From NCBI GenBank assembly GCA_947500575.1, contig CANMSI010000002.1, positions 62,001 through 126,000 of the forward strand: DNA of 64,000 nucleotides. The letters run 5' to 3'. This DNA is from an uncultured Flavobacteriaceae bacterium (lineage in GTDB: Bacteria; Bacteroidota; Bacteroidia; Flavobacteriales; Flavobacteriaceae). Made by a program: the position numbers and the translations under genes. Below are positions 62,029 to 64,000 of the stretch, piece after piece; the first letter of the stretch is position 1; each line of letters starts with the position of its first letter. Below the pieces are notes generated by a model. It saw only the letters and a list, made by a program, of their open reading frames with translations. It searched no databases and was not told where the DNA came from.

Positions 62029-63939
62029 ATGAGTAAAATTATAGGAATAGATTTAGGAACAACAAACTCCTGTGTTTCCGTAATGGAGGGGAACGAACCT
62101 GTTGTAATTCCAAATGCAGAAGGGAAGCGAACTACTCCCTCTGTAATCGCCTTTGTTGAAGGTGGTGAAATAAAAGTGGGTGACCCTGCAAAAAGACAGG
62201 CGGTCACTAATCCAGAAAAGACCATATACTCTATTAAGCGTTTTATGGGGAATAAATTTTCTGAATCTAAAAAAGAAGCAGATCGTGTACCATATAAAGT
62301 AGTAAAAGGCGACAACAATACACCAAGAGTAGATATTGATGGACGTTTGTATTCTCCACAAGAATTGTCTGCTATGATTCTTCAAAAAATGAAGAAAACG
62401 GCAGAAGATTATTTAGGTCAGTCGGTTACAAGAGCGGTAGTAACAGTACCAGCATATTTTAATGATGCACAAAGACAAGCTACTAAGGAAGCTGGAGAAA
62501 TTGCAGGACTTACGGTAGAGCGTATTATTAACGAACCTACTGCTGCATCTTTGGCGTACGGAATGGATAAAAAAGATACAGATCAAAAAATTGTAGTTTT
62601 TGATTTTGGAGGTGGAACACACGATGTATCTATCTTGGAATTAGGAGACGGTGTTTTTGAAGTACTTTCTACAGATGGAGATACACATTTAGGTGGAGAT
62701 GATGTAGATCAAAAAATTATTGATTGGCTTGCAGAAGAGTTTAAAAAAGATGAAACTATTGATTTACGTGAGGATGCGATGGCATTGCAACGTTTACGTG
62801 AAGCAGCTGAAAAAGCAAAGATAGAATTGTCTTCATCTGCACAAACGGAAATTAATTTGCCATATGTAACGGCAACCTCTAGCGGACCTAAGCACTTGGT
62901 AAGAACCTTATCTAGATCTAAGTTTGAACAATTAATCGCAGACTTGGTAAAACGTACTATAGAGCCCTGTCAAACAGCATTAAAAGCTGCCGGACTTTCT
63001 AAGAGTGATATTGATGAGATCATTTTAGTAGGAGGATCTACTAGAATTCCTGCAGTACAAGAAGCAGTGGAGAAGTTCTTCGGGAAAAAGCCTTCTAAAG
63101 GAGTAAACCCTGATGAGGTAGTAGCAGTAGGAGCAGCAATCCAAGGAGGAGTATTAACCGGAGATGTGAAAGATGTGCTCTTATTAGATGTTACGCCTTT
63201 ATCTTTAGGTATAGAGACCATGGGAAGCGTTATGACAAAACTGATTGATGCGAATACTACGATTCCAACAAAAAAATCGCAGGTATTTTCAACGGCGGCA
63301 GACAATCAGCCTTCAGTAGAGATCCATGTATTACAAGGAGAACGTTCTATGGCGGCTGATAATAAAACAATTGGACGCTTTCATTTAGATGGAATACCAC
63401 CAGCACAGAGAGGTACTCCACAAATTGAAGTAACCTTTGATATTGATGCAAACGGTATTATCAAAGTATCGGCTACGGATAAGGCAACCAATAAGTCTCA
63501 GGATATTCGAATAGAAGCTTCTTCTGGGCTTACAGATGAAGAAATCCAAAAGATGAAAGCAGAAGCAGAAGCAAATGCAGAATCTGATAAAAAGGCAAAA
63601 GAAACTGCTGATAAATTGAATGAGGCAGATAGTATGATTTTTCAAACTGAAAAACAGTTAACAGAATTCGGTGATAAATTATCAGAAGATAAAAAACAAC
63701 CAATTACTGAAGCTTTAGAAGAATTGAAAAAAGCATATGAAACAAAAGATTTAGAAGTGATTACTCCAGCTTTAGAAAAAATTAATGAAGCATGGAAGGT
63801 AGCATCTGAAGAAATGTACAAGGCACAAGCAGAAGCACAGCAGGCAGCAGGTGGAGCTCCGGGAGCAGACGCAGCTGATGGTGGTGCAGCTCCTGAGGGA
63901 GACAATGTAGAAGATGTAGATTTTGAAGAAGTGAAGTAA
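62029..63939 (+). CDS. dnaK: Chaperone DnaK (Hsp70)
   Basis: The 636-residue protein is complete: ATPase domain (about 1-385) with [46 protein letters not shown] and [12 protein letters not shown]; the linker [16 protein letters not shown]; substrate-binding domain; and a Gly/Ala-rich tail that ends in the EDVDFEEVK variant of the EEVD-like terminus. It stands alone with its own promoter; grpE and dnaJ are not next to it. A terminator follows at the window edge. Confidence 0.98.
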   Translation: MSKIIGIDLGTTNSCVSVMEGNEPVVIPNAEGKRTTPSVIAFVEGGEIKVGDPAKRQAVTNPEKTIYSIKRFMGNKFSESKKEADRVPYKVVKGDNNTPRVDIDGRLYSPQELSAMILQKMKKTAEDYLGQSVTRAVVTVPAYFNDAQRQATKEAGEIAGLTVERIINEPTAASLAYGMDKKDTDQKIVVFDFGGGTHDVSILELGDGVFEVLSTDGDTHLGGDDVDQKIIDWLAEEFKKDETIDLREDAMALQRLREAAEKAKIELSSSAQTEINLPYVTATSSGPKHLVRTLSRSKFEQLIADLVKRTIEPCQTALKAAGLSKSDIDEIILVGGSTRIPAVQEAVEKFFGKKPSKGVNPDEVVAVGAAIQGGVLTGDVKDVLLLDVTPLSLGIETMGSVMTKLIDANTTIPTKKSQVFSTAADNQPSVEIHVLQGERSMAADNKTIGRFHLDGIPPAQRGTPQIEVTFDIDANGIIKVSATDKATNKSQDIRIEASSGLTDEEIQKMKAEAEANAESDKKAKETADKLNEADSMIFQTEKQLTEFGDKLSEDKKQPITEALEELKKAYETKDLEVITPALEKINEAWKVASEEMYKAQAEAQQAAGGAPGADAADGGAAPEGDNVEDVDFEEVK

Positions 63940-63974
63940 GTTTATAACTAAGCTTAAAGATTTTATAATAAGTA

Positions 63975-64000
63975 AAAAGGGCGGAATTTTCCGCCCTTTT
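63975..64000. terminator. Intrinsic terminator of dnaK
   Basis: AAAAGGGCGGAA pairs perfectly with TTCCGCCCTTTT around a very short loop, 36 bases after the dnaK stop. The window ends in its T-tract. Confidence 0.85.

Noticed and set aside
61752..62318. Minus-strand frame of 188 codons covering the dnaK start
   Set aside because: It overlaps the conserved dnaK N-terminus and the dnaK promoter block, and its translation shows no domain.
1..64000. Mobile element, prophage or integrative element borders
   Set aside because: No transposase, integrase, tRNA-end duplication or phage structural gene was found; the toxin unit at 44049-52950 has no flanking repeats that I can see.

Overview
This window looks like chromosomal DNA of a marine-type member of the Flavobacteriaceae (phylum Bacteroidota). 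The evidence is AT-rich sequence, promoters of the TTG-N19/20-TAnnTTTG type with no clear Shine-Dalgarno sites, many short lipoproteins with an SC/AC lipobox, a PorP/SprF protein and a type IX secretion (T9SS) C-terminal sorting domain, DUF5686, DUF4252 and DUF1015 proteins, a YtxJ bacilliredoxin and a plant-type glutaminyl cyclase. I saw no transposase, phage gene, CRISPR array, rRNA or tRNA. One structural RNA (SRP RNA) is present.

Layout. 1-838: end of a sensor kinase and its OmpR-type regulator. 892-9794: a minus-strand run of nine closely spaced genes (oxidoreductase, 3-hydroxyacyl-CoA dehydrogenase, DUF1015, YggS, exonuclease/GIY-YIG fusion, ion channel, miaA, gluconokinase, GntP). 10018-17186: pcm, a DUF5686 outer-membrane protein, smpB, a phosphatase-like lipoprotein, a PorP/SprF protein with an added coiled coil and SPOR-like end, and a TetR regulator with a likely self-operator. 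17295-24469: clpB, ytxJ, a lipoprotein, fumarylacetoacetase and glyA. 24553-29311: signalling cluster with a TPR histidine kinase and regulator, an unlisted 57-residue lipoprotein, and a LytTR regulator whose receiver has lost its phosphorylation site. 29463-44046: housekeeping and envelope genes, including the SRP RNA, transaldolase, an ABC-F ATPase, pheT and two TlpA-like lipoproteins. 44049-52950: the most accessory part, a minus-strand unit with a T9SS cargo protein, a 2090-residue SpvB/FG-GAP/RHS protein with a small C-terminal toxin-like tip, an overlapping putative immunity gene and a small membrane protein. 53273-64000: leuB-leuA, a helical repeat protein, rluA-like/lspA/panB, a flavoprotein reductase and dnaK.

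The strongest leads are four. First, the RHS polymorphic-toxin unit coupled to a T9SS protein. Second, a two-part promoter block shared with identical spacing by clpB and dnaK; it resembles a -24/-12 promoter with an upstream palindromic element. Third, 21-bp-spaced AGTT repeats between the pseudo-receiver LytTR regulator and the small acidic lipoprotein gene, which suggest a direct regulator-target pair. Fourth, several proteins have lost one catalytic centre in a coherent way: the ABC-F site II, a TlpA-like protein without cysteines, and a disulfide reductase without the His-Glu pair. All functional assignments rest on motif recognition by eye; no database search was run.
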